A DNA stretch of 14,442 bases from JAGPHI01 sp036641735. GTDB lineage: Bacteria; Bacillota; Clostridia; Oscillospirales; Ruminococcaceae. This document shows, in pieces, positions 1 through 7,074 of this stretch (position 1 is the stretch's first letter; each line of letters starts with the position of its first letter). Both the position numbers and the translations under genes were made by a program. The notes below the pieces were generated by a model that was not told the DNA's origin, searched no databases, and worked only from the letters and a program-made list of their open reading frames with translations. The stretch lies in NCBI GenBank assembly GCA_036641735.1, contig JAVWEG010000055.1, positions 1 through 14,442 of the forward strand, read 5' to 3'.

Positions 1-72
1 GCAATAGATAAACAGAGGTGGTACCGCGGATTTTCGCCCTCTGCCAAAATTTATTTTGGCAGAGGGCTTTAT
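1..72 (+). promoter_or_regulatory. T-box riboswitch, 3' part (tyrS leader)
   Basis: This is the end of a tRNA-sensing T-box leader controlling tyrS; stem I with the specifier codon lies outside the window. Bases 14-29 (AGAGGTGGTACCGCGG) match the conserved T-box sequence that contacts the acceptor end of uncharged tRNA. CAGAGG at 13-18 can pair with CCTCTG at 38-43 to form the antiterminator. That pairing uses the 5' arm of the terminator that follows, so the two structures exclude each other. Known for the family: uncharged tRNA, here expected to be tRNA-Tyr, stabilises the antiterminator and turns the synthetase gene on. The tyrosine specificity is inferred from the downstream gene, because the specifier is not visible. 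Confidence 0.93.
36..72 (+). terminator. T-box regulated intrinsic terminator
   Basis: A perfect 14-bp stem (36-49 with 54-67) closes a 4-base loop (TTTA) and is followed by a short T-rich tract (TTTATT). The 5' arm is shared with the antiterminator pairing described for the T-box, so this is the conditional OFF structure ahead of tyrS. Confidence 0.9.
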
Positions 73-105
73 TATACCCTTTGCCGCAAAATGGGAGGAA
101 TAGCA

Positions 106-1335
106 ATGGAACAAAATGTATTTGATATGTTTAAGTCGAGAGGACTTGTGGCACAAGCTACAGATGAGGATGCAATAAGGGATTTACTCAGTAAAGAAAA
201 GGTTACTTTTTATACAGGGTTTGATCCTACAGCCGACAGCCTACACGTAGGGCATTTTATGCAGCTTATTATTATGCGTCATATGCAAAAAGCAGGGCAT
301 AGGCCTATTATTTTGCTTGGCGGAGGCACTACAATGGTAGGTGACCCTACCGGAAAAACAGATATGCGTAAAATGCTTACGCAAGAAGAAATACAACATA
401 ATGCAGATGAATTTAAACGTCAAATGAGCAAATTTATTGATTTTAGCGATGGTAAAGCATTGATGGTAAACAATGCTGATTGGCTATTAAAGCTAAATTA
501 TCTTGATTTTTTGCGTGAGATTGGTGTGCATTTTTCAGTAAACAAAATGCTTGCGGCAGAGTGCTTTAAGTCGCGCTTGGAAAAAGGATTGTCATTTATT
601 GAGTTTAACTATATGTTAATGCAAAGCTATGATTTTTTGCGTTTGCGCAGAGAGTATAACTGCAAAATGGAATTTGGCGGTAATGACCAATGGAGCAATA
701 TTATCGGCGGTGTTGAGCTTAATCGCCGCTGTGATTCAGCAGATGTATATGGGCTTACCTTTACACTTCTTACAACAAAAGAAGGCAAAAAAATGGGCAA
801 AACGGAAAAGGGTGCTGTATGGCTTGATCCTGAAAAAACTTCACCATATGAGTTTTTCCAGTATTGGAGAAATATAGATGATGCTGAAGTGCAAAACTGC
901 TTAAAGCTGTTAACAGATATACCTCTTGAAGAAATTGAAAATATTGATATGACAAGCGGCGCTTCTATAAATGCAGCAAAAGAACGTTTGGCATTTGAGC
1001 TGACAAGCCTTGTGCATAGCACAGAAGATGCCGAAAAAGCATTGTCTACCGCAAAAAATTTATTTAGTGGTGATATGGATGCAGAGCATATGCCGTCTAC
1101 AGTGCTAAATGCTGATATTGTTGCAGACGGGAAAGCTGCAATACTAGATGTTTTAGTAGAAGCAGGATTGGCTGCTAGTAAGGGCGAAGCAAGACGTCTT
1201 GTGGTGCAGGGAGGCATTTCTGTTGACGGAGATAAAATAGATGATGCAGCGGCTACAATTGCATTAGATAAGCTTAAAAATGGCGCAATAATAAAAAAAG
1301 GCAAAAAGATTTATCATAAAGTAAGCATTTTATAA
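106..1335 (+). CDS. tyrS: Tyrosine--tRNA ligase
   Basis: Cytoplasmic class I aminoacyl-tRNA synthetase that activates tyrosine with ATP and charges tRNA-Tyr. The 409-residue product is close to the usual bacterial length. The HIGH motif is HVGH at residues 47-50, preceded by the substrate-pocket segment YTGFDPTADSL. QSYD at 173-176 and the GGNDQWSNI segment at about 191-199 form the tyrosine site. The KMSKS loop appears as KMGKT (229-233). The C-terminal ~70 residues are an S4-type RNA-binding domain (from about LAASKGEARRLV), so the protein is complete. I chose ATG 106 because GGGAGG at 93-98 sits 7 bases upstream; the in-frame ATG at 91 would lie upstream of that ribosome binding site. Regulation is by the T-box directly upstream. 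It is a single-gene unit ended by the hairpin at 1339-1390. Confidence 0.97.
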   Translation: MEQNVFDMFKSRGLVAQATDEDAIRDLLSKEKVTFYTGFDPTADSLHVGHFMQLIIMRHMQKAGHRPIILLGGGTTMVGDPTGKTDMRKMLTQEEIQHNADEFKRQMSKFIDFSDGKALMVNNADWLLKLNYLDFLREIGVHFSVNKMLAAECFKSRLEKGLSFIEFNYMLMQSYDFLRLRREYNCKMEFGGNDQWSNIIGGVELNRRCDSADVYGLTFTLLTTKEGKKMGKTEKGAVWLDPEKTSPYEFFQYWRNIDDAEVQNCLKLLTDIPLEEIENIDMTSGASINAAKERLAFELTSLVHSTEDAEKALSTAKNLFSGDMDAEHMPSTVLNADIVADGKAAILDVLVEAGLAASKGEARRLVVQGGISVDGDKIDDAAATIALDKLKNGAIIKKGKKIYHKVSIL

Positions 1336-1338
1336 ACA

Positions 1339-1393
1339 AAACAAACGCGAGGATAAGCACTGGTTAAAGTGCTTATCCTCGCGTTTGTTTCTT
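1339..1393. terminator. Long perfect hairpin, probable bidirectional terminator
   Basis: A perfect 22-bp stem (1339-1360 with 1369-1390) encloses an 8-base loop (TGGTTAAA). It lies between the convergent ends of tyrS and the ACT-domain gene. Because the outer arms are A-rich on the left and T-rich on the right, each strand reads a GC-rich core followed by a T-rich tail, which suits termination in both directions. The T-run is interrupted (GTTTGTTTCTT), so efficiency is inferred. Confidence 0.85.
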
Positions 1394-1411
1394 ATAGCGT
1401 ATCAGTATGTA

Positions 1412-1867
1412 TTATAATAAAACAAAAGCTTTGCTAAGTGCTTTTAATGCAGTGTCTTCATCTTCATCACGCAGTAGCAATGATATATCAAGGTCAGAGG
1501 TTGTTATCATAAATATTTCGATATTTGATTTTTCCAAAGTTTCTAAAGCGCGCGCGGCTACACCACAAGTATTTACCATTTCTTCGCCAAATAAATTTAT
1601 TTTGCTGTATCCACTGCTAAACAGGGGAGCGCTATTTTTATAAGAAGCAACAGTTTTTAAAACTTTGTCAAAATATTTGTATTCGGTTGTAAAGCTGTAG
1701 TCTAATAAACCACCGCGTGGTGCAGATTGGCAAATCATATCTACTACTATATCATTGCGCGCAAACAGTAATAATGCCGCGGATAAAGATAACTTTTTGC
1801 TATCTGTATCTGTAAAGCTTATTAGCATTACATCTTGTTCGCTGCTTATTTTATTTACTCCATACAT
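1412..1867 (-). CDS. Stand-alone ACT-domain protein resembling aspartokinase regulatory half
   Basis: A 151-residue protein made of two ACT-like units (about 12-75 and 87-148) with no kinase domain. It aligns by eye through most of its length with the C-terminal regulatory region of aspartokinase, for example the separately translated beta subunit of Bacillus aspartokinase II. Shared features are a VDMICQS segment (42-48), MVNTCGVAARALETL (97-111, like MV..PGVAAKMFEAL) and ITTSDLDISLLL (121-132, like VSTSEIKVSVVV). In aspartokinases these domains bind lysine or threonine. The start is ATG 1867, with AAGGAG 10 bases upstream; an in-frame TTG 21 bases earlier would begin inside the preceding stop region and has no such site. 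It is the last gene of the asd-dapA-dapB operon, 13 bases after the CapA-like gene. A role as a detached effector-sensing subunit is inferred; a relic of a broken lysC is the alternative. Confidence 0.82.
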   Translation of the reverse strand: MYGVNKISSEQDVMLISFTDTDSKKLSLSAALLLFARNDIVVDMICQSAPRGGLLDYSFTTEYKYFDKVLKTVASYKNSAPLFSSGYSKINLFGEEMVNTCGVAARALETLEKSNIEIFMITTSDLDISLLLRDEDEDTALKALSKAFVLL

Positions 1868-1880
1868 TAAAATAATCTCC

Positions 1881-3083
1881 TTATTCAAATTTTATAAAAT
1901 CCGGATTTATGGTATTATTTATAACTTTATTTATATAATTCTTGCTAAAGTCAGGCATACGTTCACGTACTCCGTGAATATCGGCAAGTTCATCTGTGTA
2001 GTCCGAATACAGATATACACTAATATTACGAAAATTTTTATTATAATGTGTAACTATAGGTGTAGCGGCTAAATTTTGAGCTTCAAAATCACCGTTAGTA
2101 TTCTCGATTATATCAAAGCTGCATATTAAGCCGATAAGGTTATCGGCTGCTGATTGCGCAGAAACAAAATTCCCGAGAGAATAAGCAATAGGTATACTTC
2201 TATTATCTGCGGATTTTATAAATTCTAAAGGCTGTATTACGTGCGGATGTGTACCAATTATAGCATCTGCACCATAATCTGCGATAATTTGCCCAAGCTG
2301 TTTTTGCCCATCAGTTATATTGTGGCTGCCTTCGTTACCCCAATGCACACCTACGATTACAAAATCTGCAATTTCATTTGCTTTCTCTATTTGTGCTTTT
2401 ATAATTTCTGTTTCATCTGTAAGTATAACACGAGCGTTTGCACCTTGAGGCTCGTGTATGCCATTAGTATGTTGTGTATAGGCAAGGTACGCTATTTTAA
2501 TACCGTTTACTTCGTGCATAGGAATATCAAGCAGAGTTTCTTCACTGAAAAAGCCTGTATTTATAGTATCGTTCGGCATTTTATCCCAATATCGTAATGT
2601 GGCATCAATTCCTTTTGCACCTTTATCATAGCTGTGATTATTAGATGTAGAAAAAACCCTGAATCCTAAATCATATGCAGCATTACCAAGAGCTTCAGGT
2701 GTGCAAAAGCAAGGATATGATGATGGTTCAAATTCATCTGTAATTAATGTTTCTTGATTTATCCAATTCACATCAAATTGCTTATAAAAATCTTGCATAT
2801 GAGCATATAATGGAATAAAATCATATCCGAGGTTATTAGCTCTTGCTGCCGCTTGTTTATAAATGCCATCGTGGATAAGATTATCACCTGTGGCAGAAAA
2901 GCGTACTTTTTTAGGTTCTACTTTTACTTCGGGCTTTATTTCTATGCTTGGTACACTTACAGAAGCCGCTGCATCAACAATTTTGGGAAGCGAACTTTCG
3001 TCAATAGTTTTTGAGCAACTGTTTAATAATATTACGCTTAATGACATTAAGCATAGTGATAAACAAATATTACAAATTTTCAT
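1881..3083 (-). CDS. CapA-family (PGA_cap) lipoprotein, metallophosphoesterase-like fold
   Basis: A 400-residue protein with a short N-terminal hydrophobic signal and a lipobox-like LNSC with Cys at 23, so probably an exported, lipid-anchored protein. After a ~35-residue linker come CapA-family motifs in order: ATGDNLIHDG (64-73), NQET at 109-112 where many members have NLE, SNNHSYDKG (147-155), VHWGNE (246-251), GTHPHVIQ (277-284) and YSLGNFV (301-307). The family takes its name from the poly-gamma-glutamate capsule gene capA/pgsA. Most members, especially those without capB and capC neighbours, have no proven substrate, and no capB/capC is present here. Its ATG overlaps the dapB stop (ATGA, 3080-3083) with no clear ribosome binding site, suggesting translational coupling. 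Its place in a diaminopimelate operon hints at a cell-envelope role, but this is inference. Confidence 0.88.
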   Translation of the reverse strand: MKICNICLSLCLMSLSVILLNSCSKTIDESSLPKIVDAAASVSVPSIEIKPEVKVEPKKVRFSATGDNLIHDGIYKQAAARANNLGYDFIPLYAHMQDFYKQFDVNWINQETLITDEFEPSSYPCFCTPEALGNAAYDLGFRVFSTSNNHSYDKGAKGIDATLRYWDKMPNDTINTGFFSEETLLDIPMHEVNGIKIAYLAYTQHTNGIHEPQGANARVILTDETEIIKAQIEKANEIADFVIVGVHWGNEGSHNITDGQKQLGQIIADYGADAIIGTHPHVIQPLEFIKSADNRSIPIAYSLGNFVSAQSAADNLIGLICSFDIIENTNGDFEAQNLAATPIVTHYNKNFRNISVYLYSDYTDELADIHGVRERMPDFSKNYINKVINNTINPDFIKFE

Positions 3084-3829
3084 AGCATTAAATCTTTCAT
3101 TGTATACAATCCTGCTTTTTGTGGAGATAAAAACAGTGCAGCGCTTACAGCGCCGCTTGCAAAAACTTCGCGTGAAGAAGCACTGTGTGATAACGTAATA
3201 GTTTCGTTTTGTCCGGCAAACAAAATATCGTGTTCACCTACGATATTTCCTGCGCGAATAGAATGAATACCAATTTCTTTATTATCGCGTTTAGCTCTCA
3301 CAGATTGTCTATCATACACATAGTGATATTTATTGTCGTTTACGTTATTTATTGAGTCTGCCAACATTAAAGCTGTGCCGCTAGGGGCATCTACTTTATT
3401 ATTATGGTGTTTTTCTATTATTTCTATATCATAATCAATTCCTAAAACAGTACTTGCTTTTTGTGCCAGTTCTATCAAAAGGTTGACACCTAACGACATA
3501 TTTGCACTTTTAAATATTGCAATATTTTGTGCGGCAGACTTTATTTTTTCTTCCTGCTCCACATTAAATCCTGTAGTGCATATTACCATTGGCAAAGATA
3601 TTTTGTTGCAATATTCAAGCGAAAGCATAGATGCGTCAGGGCAAGAAAAATCTATTAATACATCAGCCTTTATATTTACGTCTTTAAGGCTTGAAAAAAC
3701 GGGAATATCATTTTCATATTGTTTTACATCTATACCTGCCACTACTTTACAGTCATCGCGAAGAGAAATAAGGCTGGAAAGGGCTTTACCCATACGTCCG
3801 TTTATTCCTTGAATAATAATGCGTATCAT
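3080..3829 (-). CDS. dapB: 4-hydroxy-tetrahydrodipicolinate reductase
   Basis: Cytoplasmic NAD(P)H-dependent reductase that converts the DapA product to tetrahydrodipicolinate, on the way to diaminopimelate and lysine. The 249-residue length is slightly short but complete. The N-terminal nucleotide-binding motif is GINGRMGK (8-15). CTTGF (84-88) and SANMSLGVN (108-116) follow. The signature EKHHNNKVDAPSGTA (139-153) carries the catalytic His pair 141/142 and Lys 145. IRAGNIVGEH (191-200) is the usual C-terminal substrate-domain motif. ATG 3829 lies 12 bases after the dapA stop, with AAGGAG in between. Third gene of the asd-dapA-dapB operon. Confidence 0.97.
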   Translation of the reverse strand: MIRIIIQGINGRMGKALSSLISLRDDCKVVAGIDVKQYENDIPVFSSLKDVNIKADVLIDFSCPDASMLSLEYCNKISLPMVICTTGFNVEQEEKIKSAAQNIAIFKSANMSLGVNLLIELAQKASTVLGIDYDIEIIEKHHNNKVDAPSGTALMLADSINNVNDNKYHYVYDRQSVRAKRDNKEIGIHSIRAGNIVGEHDILFAGQNETITLSHSASSREVFASGAVSAALFLSPQKAGLYTMKDLML

Positions 3830-3838
3830 TTTTTCTCC

Positions 3839-4729
3839 TTATTTGGCAAGACCAAGTGCTTGCATTTGAGTAAATAATTTTTGCTTGTTTGTATCCGACA
3901 TTTCTGCGAGTGGCATCCTGCACACACCTGCTGCATATCCCATTATATTCATTGCTTCTTTTACAGGAATAGGGTTAACATCGCAGAATAAAGCATCAAT
4001 AATACCCATAAGTTTTAGCTGCAATTGTCTACTTTCGTTGACATTACCATTAAAGAAAAGCTCACAAATATTATGCGTTTCTTGCGGACAAATATTAGAC
4101 AAAACTGAAATAACACCTTTTGCACCAAGCGCAAGCAAAGGTACAATTTGGTCATCGTTACCGGAATATACATCCAATTCATCGCCGCACAATGCCATTA
4201 TTTTTGCAATAGCGCTAAAATTGCCACTGGCTTCTTTAGTAGCTACAATATTAGGTACACGGCTAAGCTCAAGATAAGTTTCAGGCTGAATAGTCATTCC
4301 AGTACGAGAGGGGACATTGTATAAAATTATAGGTAAGTCCACGCAGCTTGCTATGGCCGTAAAATGACGAATAAGTCCGGCTTGGCTTGTTTTATTGTAA
4401 TATGGGGTAACGTGTAAAAGTGCATCAGCTCCGCGCTTAGCTGCCTCTTTGGATAGATTTAGTGCGTGTCTTGTATCATTGGAGCCAACACCGGCTATCA
4501 CAGGTATTCTGTGACGAACTTTTTTCACCACAAAATCTATTACTTCAAGATGTTCATCATCATTCATTGCCGATGCTTCGCCTGTAGTACCGCAAACGAT
4601 AATGCTATCTGTATGATTAGCAATCTGAAATTCCAATATTTTTTCCATTTCGGAATAATTGGGCGCTCCATCTGGGAGCATTGGTGTTATAACAGCAACC
4701 CCTGCGCCTTTAAAAACTGTTTTTTTCAA
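3839..4729 (-). CDS. dapA: 4-hydroxy-tetrahydrodipicolinate synthase
   Basis: Class I (Schiff-base) aldolase-type TIM barrel that condenses pyruvate with aspartate-4-semialdehyde, the first committed step to diaminopimelate and lysine. The 296 residues match the family. GTTGE is at 47-51. Tyr 110 (in TPYYNK) and Tyr 137 (in LYNVPSRTG) correspond to the proton-relay tyrosines, Arg 142 to the carboxylate-binding arginine, and Lys 165 (in VATKEASGN) to the Schiff-base lysine. The start is a UUG at 4727-4729, supported by AAGGAG 8 bases upstream; no ATG is available near the conserved N-terminus. It starts 12 bases after asd stops, so the two are co-transcribed and the product of asd feeds straight into this enzyme. 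Confidence 0.97.
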   Translation of the reverse strand: MKKTVFKGAGVAVITPMLPDGAPNYSEMEKILEFQIANHTDSIIVCGTTGEASAMNDDEHLEVIDFVVKKVRHRIPVIAGVGSNDTRHALNLSKEAAKRGADALLHVTPYYNKTSQAGLIRHFTAIASCVDLPIILYNVPSRTGMTIQPETYLELSRVPNIVATKEASGNFSAIAKIMALCGDELDVYSGNDDQIVPLLALGAKGVISVLSNICPQETHNICELFFNGNVNESRQLQLKLMGIIDALFCDVNPIPVKEAMNIMGYAAGVCRMPLAEMSDTNKQKLFTQMQALGLAK

Positions 4730-4741
4730 TATAATCTCTCC

Positions 4742-5821
4742 TTAGTCAAGATAGCCCTTAGCGGCCAAAAGCTCTGCAAGCAATACACCGCCTCCTGCTG
4801 CGCCACGTAAAGTATTATGTGATAAGCAAACAAATTTATAATCGTATTGTGTATCCTCACGTAATCGTCCAATGCTAACTGCCATACCATTTTCAAGGTT
4901 TCTGTCCAGTTTAGTTTGCGGACGATTATCTTCTTCAAAGTAATGCAAAAATTGCTTTGGCGCACTTGGCAGCTCCAGCTCTTGTGCTGCACCCTTAAAT
5001 TCTGCCCATTTAGCTTTTATTTCGTCAATGCTTGGCTTTTTATCAAAGCTGACAAACACTGCCGCCATATGTCCATCAGAGCAAGCTACGCGCAAGCATT
5101 GCGCTGTAATAGAAGGCTTTGTTGCAGGTACTATTGTATTGTCTTTAATTGTACCCCACAATTTTAGTGGCTCTTGTTCACTTTTTTCTTCTTCTCCACC
5201 AATATATGGAATACAGTTATCTATCATTTCAGGCCAAGTTTCAAAAGTTTTACCTGCACCGGAAATAGCTTGATAAGTGCAAACCAAACACTTAGATACA
5301 CCGAAATCTGACATTAAAGGGTGTAATGCCGGCACATAACTTTGCAAGGAACAGTTAGATTTCACTGCGATAAATCCGCGCTTTGTACCAAGCCTACGAC
5401 GCTGCGCAGGAATAATATCAATATGCTCTGCGTTAATTTCAGGCACTACCATCGGTACATCAGGTGTAAATCGATTAGCACTATTATTAGATATTACAGG
5501 ACATTCTGCTTTAGCATATGCTTCTTCAAGCGCTTTTATTTCATCTTTTTTCATATCAACTGCGCAAAATACAAAATCCACTTTATCTGCTACTGCTTTT
5601 ACATCAGAAGCATCCATAACAATAAGATTTTTAGCTTCGTTTGGCATTGGAGATGGCATAGCCCAACGATTGCCTACAGCTTCTGCATAGCTTTTGCCTG
5701 CCGAACGCGGCGAAGCAGCCACTGCCACAAGATGAAACCACGGATGATTTTCAAGCAACGAAACAAAACGCTGCCCTACCATACCTGTCGCGCCAACGAC
5801 ACCTACATTAAATTCCTTCAT
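4742..5821 (-). CDS. asd: Aspartate-semialdehyde dehydrogenase
   Basis: NADP-dependent enzyme that reduces aspartyl phosphate to aspartate-4-semialdehyde, the branch point to lysine/diaminopimelate, threonine and methionine. The 359-residue product has the nucleotide-binding GATGMVGQ (10-17), SNNSANR (111-117), the catalytic Cys 157 in KSNCSLQSY, the ISGAGKTFETWPEM segment (186-199) and the probable base His 251 (SDGHMA). The overall form looks like the archaeal/fungal-type branch rather than the E. coli type; that subtype call is from memory of the motifs. ATG 5821 was chosen because the family N-terminus (KEFNVGVVG) begins there and a purine-rich GGGAAAGGG lies upstream; the frame is open for 37 further codons upstream. 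First gene of the minus-strand dap operon. I see no lysine riboswitch in its leader. Confidence 0.96.
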   Translation of the reverse strand: MKEFNVGVVGATGMVGQRFVSLLENHPWFHLVAVAASPRSAGKSYAEAVGNRWAMPSPMPNEAKNLIVMDASDVKAVADKVDFVFCAVDMKKDEIKALEEAYAKAECPVISNNSANRFTPDVPMVVPEINAEHIDIIPAQRRRLGTKRGFIAVKSNCSLQSYVPALHPLMSDFGVSKCLVCTYQAISGAGKTFETWPEMIDNCIPYIGGEEEKSEQEPLKLWGTIKDNTIVPATKPSITAQCLRVACSDGHMAAVFVSFDKKPSIDEIKAKWAEFKGAAQELELPSAPKQFLHYFEEDNRPQTKLDRNLENGMAVSIGRLREDTQYDYKFVCLSHNTLRGAAGGGVLLAELLAAKGYLD

Positions 5822-5909
5822 AATAAACAACCCTTTCCCACATCTTAATACTATTATTGTATGTTTTAATGGTATTTTTGTTGCCTTTGTAGTAAAATAT
5901 AAAAGCGAC

Positions 5910-5938
5910 TTGTAAACCGCCATACAATGCAATATAAT
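5910..5938 (+). promoter_or_regulatory. Probable sigma-A promoter for queA-tgt
   Basis: TTGTAA (5910-5915) and a perfect TATAAT (5933-5938) are separated by 17 bases. This would start transcription near 5945, about 75 bases before queA. Confidence 0.65.
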
Positions 5939-5959
5939 TTAATATATACAAGCTGAAAA
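5931..5959 (-). promoter_or_regulatory. Candidate promoter for the asd-dapA-dapB operon
   Basis: Read on the minus strand, TTTTCA (5959-5954) and TATATT (5936-5931) are 17 bases apart. The -10 box overlaps that of the queA promoter on the other strand, so the two polymerases would compete. The -35 match is weak and the AT-rich context makes other choices possible. The leader would be about 100 bases. Confidence 0.35.
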
Positions 5960-6018
5960 CAGAATATAAAATTCTTAATACTATTTTGTTAATATACCAT
6001 TGTAGGAGCTTAATGTCA

Positions 6019-7065
6019 ATGAAAGAAAGGCAAAAAATGCTTAAAAATGATTTTTTTTACGATTTACCCAAAGAGCTTATTGCACAAGAACCGTGCAGCC
6101 CAAGAGATGCAGCAAGACTGCTGTGTCTCAATAAAAACACAGATGAAATTGAACACAAGATTTTCAATGAATTGCCAAGTTTACTACAAGAAGGCGACCT
6201 TCTTGTAGTAAACAATTCCAAAGTGCTGCCAGCACGTCTTATAGGACACAAAGAGCCTACCGGAGCCGTATGCGAACTATTGCTTTTAAGACAAATCAGA
6301 GGCAATGTATGGGAGTGCTTGGCAAAGCCCGGTAAACGTATGCAAGCAGGCACAATAGTGAAATTTGGTGACGGTACCTTGACTGCCAAAATATTATCTA
6401 CTGCTGAAGACGGAAATAAAGAAGCTGAATTTTTCTTTAACACCGAAACATTGTATGAAAAGCTTGATGAGTTTGGTAAAATGCCGTTACCTCCATACAT
6501 ATTAAAGCAGCTTGATGATAATACGCAATATCAAACTGTGTATGCAAGAGAGATTGGCTCTGCGGCAGCGCCTACGGCTGGCTTGCATTTTACGCCCGAT
6601 TTGTTAGACAAGCTAAAAGCCAAAGGAATAAAAATAGCACAGCTTACTTTGCACGTAGGACTTGGCACTTTTCGTCCTGTAAAAGAAAATGATATTTTAG
6701 ACCATAAAATGCACAGTGAGTGGTATAGTGTAAGTGAAGAAGCAGCTCAATTGATACGTGATACAAAGGCATTGGGACATAGAGTAATAGCAGTAGGTAC
6801 TACAAGCTGCCGCACAATGGAAGCCGTTGGCAGTAAATATGGAGAAATGCGTGCGTGTAGCGGAGATACCGATATTTTTATTTATCCGGGATACAATTTT
6901 AAAATAATGGACGGTCTTATCACTAATTTTCATTTACCTGAAAGTACATTAATAATGCTGGTGTCTGCTTTTTATGGCTATGATAAAACTATGGCCGCAT
7001 ATAAAAATGCAGTAAACGAAAAATACAGATTTTTCAGCTTCGGTGATGCGATGCTGATATTATAG
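6019..7065 (+). CDS. queA: S-adenosylmethionine:tRNA ribosyltransferase-isomerase
   Basis: Cytoplasmic enzyme that transfers and isomerises the ribosyl part of S-adenosylmethionine onto preQ1 at tRNA position 34, giving epoxyqueuosine. The 348-residue product shows the family segments DYDLP-like YDLPKELIAQ at the N-terminus, LLVVNNSKVLPARL, TAGLHFT, LTLHVGLGTFRPV with the following DHKMHSEWY, VIAVGTTSCRTME and ITNFHLPESTL. Three in-frame ATGs compete. ATG 6019 has AGGAG at 6004-6008 with a 10-base spacer and was chosen. ATG 6013 is only 4 bases from it. ATG 6037 fits the usual family N-terminus best (MLKNDFFYDLP) and has a weaker GAAAGG. It is followed 9 bases later by tgt, the enzyme acting just before it in the pathway. 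Confidence 0.96.
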   Translation: MKERQKMLKNDFFYDLPKELIAQEPCSPRDAARLLCLNKNTDEIEHKIFNELPSLLQEGDLLVVNNSKVLPARLIGHKEPTGAVCELLLLRQIRGNVWECLAKPGKRMQAGTIVKFGDGTLTAKILSTAEDGNKEAEFFFNTETLYEKLDEFGKMPLPPYILKQLDDNTQYQTVYAREIGSAAAPTAGLHFTPDLLDKLKAKGIKIAQLTLHVGLGTFRPVKENDILDHKMHSEWYSVSEEAAQLIRDTKALGHRVIAVGTTSCRTMEAVGSKYGEMRACSGDTDIFIYPGYNFKIMDGLITNFHLPESTLIMLVSAFYGYDKTMAAYKNAVNEKYRFFSFGDAMLIL

Positions 7066-7074
7066 AGGTGAGAA

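Larger units (their letters stand above)
5843..5985. repeat. Pair of 13-bp direct repeats bracketing the asd/queA promoters
   Basis: TCTTAATACTATT occurs exactly at 5843-5855 and again at 5973-5985, 130 bp apart, in the same orientation. One copy lies 21 bp upstream of the asd start codon and the other 33 bp upstream of the chosen queA start, with both candidate promoters between them. AATGGTAT (5868-5875) and its inverse ATACCATT (5994-6001) also flank the same region. The repeats could be operator half-sites or leader RNA elements; chance is possible in AT-rich DNA. Confidence 0.6.

Noticed and set aside
627..1304. Long minus-strand open frame (225 codons) across tyrS
   Set aside because: It is a shadow of the certain tyrS gene; Ser/Ala-rich low-information translation and no ribosome binding site.
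2241..2597. Plus-strand open frame across the CapA-like gene
   Set aside because: Antisense shadow with Cys/Tyr/Ile-rich nonsense composition and no family resemblance.
5342..5848. Plus-strand open frame (168 codons) across asd
   Set aside because: Antisense to a confident enzyme gene; the translation is a Cys/His/Phe/Arg-rich artefact.
5822..6018. Lysine riboswitch or T-box in the asd leader
   Set aside because: I looked for the conserved purine-rich L-box core and T-box motif on the minus strand and found neither; the region is AT-rich and too short for a full lysine riboswitch.
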